Source: Ruminiclostridium hungatei (lineage in GTDB: Bacteria; Bacillota; Clostridia; Acetivibrionales; DSM-1351). From it: a DNA stretch of 64,000 nt. Of the stretch, positions 63,401-64,000 are shown in pieces (position 1 is the stretch's first letter; every line of letters begins with the position of its first letter). The notes under the pieces are model-generated. The model did not search any database and had not been told where the DNA came from. It saw nothing but the letters and a program-made list of their open reading frames with translations. The DNA is taken from the NCBI RefSeq assembly GCF_002051585.1, contig NZ_MZGX01000007.1:62001-126000 (forward strand). Direction: 5' to 3'. The position numbers were made by a program, and so were the translations under genes.

Positions 63401-64000
63401 TGCATTTGGTATGTTCCTGGCACTGAGCATAATCTTAACCGTACCTGCCAGAATGCCCTGTTCCGGTATTGTATAATTTGTATTCTCTGTAAGGAGATAT
63501 GCAAACGGTGCTTGAATGGCACTGTCTGAAACAGTTATGTCTGCATACGCCTTTACCCTTCCCAGTTGATCCGTTGCCAGCAGCAGTATGTGTGCACCTG
63601 CGGTAATCAAAATATTGTTGTTTGCGGAATATGTAGTGGCTCCTGTTACAGCCACATCCCTGGCAGGTACTTCAAAAGCACCCGTCTGGGTTTTAATCAT
63701 CCACCCGGTAGCTCCCACTATACCTATGAGATCCAGTTTGCTGAATTTTGTCGACCCCTCGGTAGTTCCCTTTGTCAGGGTATAACTTGTGGAAGCGATT
63801 ACCGGCGCATCAAAGGGCCTTATTGCCGACTGCGGGATATAAACATTTGCATATGCCTTTATTGCTCCCAGGCTGTCTGTGGCAAGCAGCAATATATATT
63901 GGCCGGAGGTGACGGTTATGTCCTGATATTTTCCGCTTCCGTCCTTAACCAGTTCCGTGGTGGTGAAGCCTATGGCACTTGCCGTAGTATTCTTGGCAGG
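57431..64000 (-). CDS. Giant extracellular repeat protein, N-terminus outside window
   Basis: The frame is open from the window edge to a stop at 57431, so 2,189 codons are visible and the start lies beyond 64000. The TTG at 63892 is inside the repeats and is not a start. From N to C: seven units of about 100 residues ending in phrases like LLLATDSLGAIKAYANV; four units of about 130 residues with GGRTIIVTL-type openings; two or three Ig/FN3-like units with DNLGNAG- and DSSGNLT-type loops; two shorter units; and three units of about 120 residues with GDTITITFNQAT-type strands. No SLH, LPXTG or enzyme motif is seen, so any anchor must be N-terminal. The likely role is a surface adhesin or scaffold. 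Confidence 0.88.
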   Translation of the reverse strand, partial: PAKNTTASAIGFTTTELVKDGSGKYQDITVTSGQYILLLATDSLGAIKAYANVYIPQSAIRPFDAPVIASTSYTLTKGTTEGSTKFSKLDLIGIVGATGWMIKTQTGAFEVPARDVAVTGATTYSANNNILITAGAHILLLATDQLGRVKAYADITVSDSAIQAPFAYLLTENTNYTIPEQGILAGTVKIMLSARNIPNATTESAITWKYRVGAQDFAAPHLNDDASGPEYTAYTSNGDIPVAAGNVVLIIGVEGNQIKAFRQFTISASQIKPANAPELVENTNYTGPVAGSVPGTTRLDNLKLISVVGADRWQVRVVTSPSALTLDSIFTNPINYTGGMNIEVRLNQYVVLAAVDSNGRVKAYKNLQITQLGTQLNPPLADKLTSGLNYANPKYGTATGTTSIYVSPEGINNFKSFVVKIADSVTNITAGSIVAYTSPSGITYEQYHAYESGADIAANPGQFILLVAVDNTGKVLAYDNIALTANNIRPGNAIKLKAPENYTDLEPGAGVGTSKFGFLDRVGLPGAEKWIVKVQDTDITAIPLINSSVEGAAVYEVNKDIPVKEGQFVILYAVDSTGKVKGYINVPVLASAVRGIAPQLKLNVNYANPVPGSELNTTTFEYSKLVLPTGATKWRYIVQDNAAGTLLKDSLPTGTTLFVTGGAISAIEGQHLILAATDDNGYLKAYADILLNSSNIKNVVAGITGTTMTAPTGESNIVTGGRTIIVTLDISEWQDDILTNVTRRNMLFDGFTAAGSEAVQWGKVIAALKNEGASAATLSSDKKSITITLSEATTYDITKTQEITLTIKPELIKNAVKAVTSADIIRIAADVKLDLGGTAVTEGLGEGDIVAGGKTLIISLVNGEFAADVASNQAKRESVIGGLTFLNNAAQGDLITQALKNAGEAAMTRNSSTKITIVFPAVSGYDINTNETIIVKVPYKAVTGGATDAILVGAIKDATAAVQLTIAAKASADLSGTLLADTVPENSIAAGGRTLEITLTDGQWVTDIETDKTKRDALFSGLITTTETTEWAKVISALKNAGQGAIKRNSNTKVTVLLPAVSGYNINTNQYVTLAIPAACIIGAKASLIAGQTIKIERLATATLSGTAYGTSINESVIRAGGKTIVITLNNATWVDDINTNKEVQEALFKGFTADVEQAQWDKVVAAMTSSAIVAKTGIAGNVITITLPAVNDYDIAASLQTISLVVPTCAAIGTSFDIPSTNVLTFSSTLPTAAKVVQVSGPTGAYKQGANISIKVTFDQEVDVIGTGIPLLNLETGTVDRDAVYVSGSGTKELIFVYTVMLGDNAPKLNYKATSSLQLSGTTIQNKGTSVKATVTLPALAAATALGDSNILVDAVAPKYAAGYPKTGVLGETTMSALVKTDEKSKVYFVALPSGFTPAPSAEQLISEVITGGAITGTAITAGMKGLAELDANIEGSVAVSGLIPYTEYIIYMAAVDNLGNAGTVTQYKAKTTDATAPAFTAGYPRQSAVKYDNLAVILVNTNEAGTVYAIALPRGSAAPTSAQVKAYKNAVGTAVSTKGSTVITQGAIGLDVELTITGLAVSSQYDIYAVCEDSSGNLTAVPAAGQAETLQLNLDNVGVDLSRSLLTGTTSQMEYSFDDISWKLCTTGNTAITYNADAEIMTVYVREAANTGNKKLVATLTQADGSNIDISALDYHIAAAKITNSSAVNLQYRISGGAWGVLNASGSAVSVQFVPGMLEVRTAATAGSLPSKPVKVDDIAVPMPAPDLKYSDDLNVIYGLSSEYEYRIGGEAGTWQTGASEGTFTGTKKVEVRQKATKDKLPSAIQPIDFTAGKITAIAYPAAANKTLKKNHVIITFEESTDKAKTSSVTNAAILVKQYFNVTGLSGGSIVAKDWGSNMTASWNTTGNAITVVFDSMDGSTIKIGDEIRIDEAAGIRNAAGTSTSYSSVGILEGSFHTVPALVSIKAVNSGGQNGFGTGDSIVLTFDQPTKATTFSAINLSKFLKVTDSAGQSKNTVWSAVTNDSSIAWNTEGTQLTITFDNVTNPAIRLMPSIDKITIDTLLGLCDADETTEASNSSAFVSGSFTSPPAITSVVINNNGANGKNVGDTITITFNQATNKKAISSSALINYFHITTADGKTKHNWGVQSSSGITWNTAGTVLTIEISSITGLTLAKDDILTIDPLAGIKDADGGTVCDDSQVVTGQY
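60310..61905 (-). repeat. Four tandem ~130-residue protein repeats (family B)
   Basis: Each copy has an opening [AT]GG[RK]T[IL]x[IV][TS]L strand, a W-x-x-DI-x-TN helix start, a WxKVIxALKNxG helix and a SGYDIxTNxxI-type strand. Four copies are seen in a row. I do not recognise a named domain for this unit. Confidence 0.75.
61905..64000 (-). repeat. Seven tandem ~100-residue protein repeats (family A)
   Basis: Seven copies can be counted by the recurring strand [IV]-[LIV]-L-x-A-[TV]-D-x-x-G-x-[VIL]-K-[AG]-Y, spaced about 100 residues apart. Each is followed by an NYTxPxxG...GTTK loop and a VVGADRW-type strand. The copies are diverged at DNA level, so they are old rather than freshly duplicated. 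The series probably continues past 64000. Confidence 0.8.

Noticed and set aside
63890-63892. TTG at 63892 as start of the giant gene
   Set aside because: The frame continues upstream to the window edge in the same repeat pattern, with no signal peptide or ribosome site at the TTG.
57431-64000. CRISPR or short DNA tandem array
   Set aside because: The repetition is at protein level with unit sizes of about 300-400 bp and diverged DNA, not 30-bp direct repeats with spacers.

Overview
The window looks like a chromosomal piece of an anaerobic, endospore-forming member of the Clostridia. The evidence is spoIIR, spoIID and a spoIIQ-type gene, two good sigma-F-type promoters, many S-layer-homology (SLH) surface proteins, a rubrerythrin-like protein, strong AGGAGG ribosome sites and a moderate G+C content. 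Genus and species cannot be fixed from the sequence alone. All genes but one lie on the minus strand, so transcription runs from high to low coordinates; the exception is a chemoreceptor at 34956-36650. I saw no tRNA, rRNA, CRISPR array, transposase or prophage.

Layout from low to high coordinates. (1) 1-6.0 kb holds housekeeping and sporulation genes: a type IIA P-type ATPase cut by the window edge, mgtC, spoIIR and pyrG. (2) 6.3-28.0 kb is one long same-strand locus for an exopolysaccharide or capsule. Read in transcription order it has a LoaP/NusG-type antiterminator, a Wzz-like chain-length protein with its CpsD-type kinase, a flippase, a pyruvyl transferase, an O-antigen-ligase/polymerase-type membrane protein, an acyltransferase, a glycosyltransferase and a beta-helix protein. 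A cassette that looks like a RiPP (ribosomally made, post-translationally modified peptide) system follows at 8.9-18.1 kb. The locus ends with a PHP-type tyrosine phosphatase, an initiating sugar transferase and two VanZ-like proteins. (3) 28.2-34.6 kb is an operon of two SLH proteins and a C-terminal processing protease. (4) 35-42.6 kb holds the chemoreceptor, a PrsA-like foldase, argS with a DUF1934 gene, ddl and a ferritin-like protein. (5) 42.8-47.0 kb is the conserved ywmB-murA-spoIID-spoIIQ block. (6) 47.2-64 kb is a cluster of very large surface proteins: three SLH proteins, two of them with fibronectin-III-like repeats, and a repeat protein of more than 2,180 residues that runs off the window.

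The most unusual part is the peptide cassette inside the polysaccharide operon. Three short ORFs (12276-12404, 12467-12610, 14188-14391) align without gaps over their first 21 residues (Y4, P7, L14, R15, E17, E18, A21) and then diverge completely, as leader and core regions of RiPP precursors do. They sit around a PqqD-like protein, a radical SAM/SPASM enzyme, an HPr-kinase-like protein, an S26-type peptidase, an ABC exporter and a nucleotidyltransferase-like protein. The leader carries a YxxP motif like that of lasso-peptide leaders, but no lasso cyclase is present. A second radical SAM enzyme lies upstream, preceded by a further 42-codon ORF. The whole locus appears to be controlled by the LoaP-type antiterminator, with a dumbbell-like hairpin and an intrinsic terminator directly after its gene. 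My working model is that polymer synthesis and a family of modified peptides are made together from one processively antiterminated transcript.
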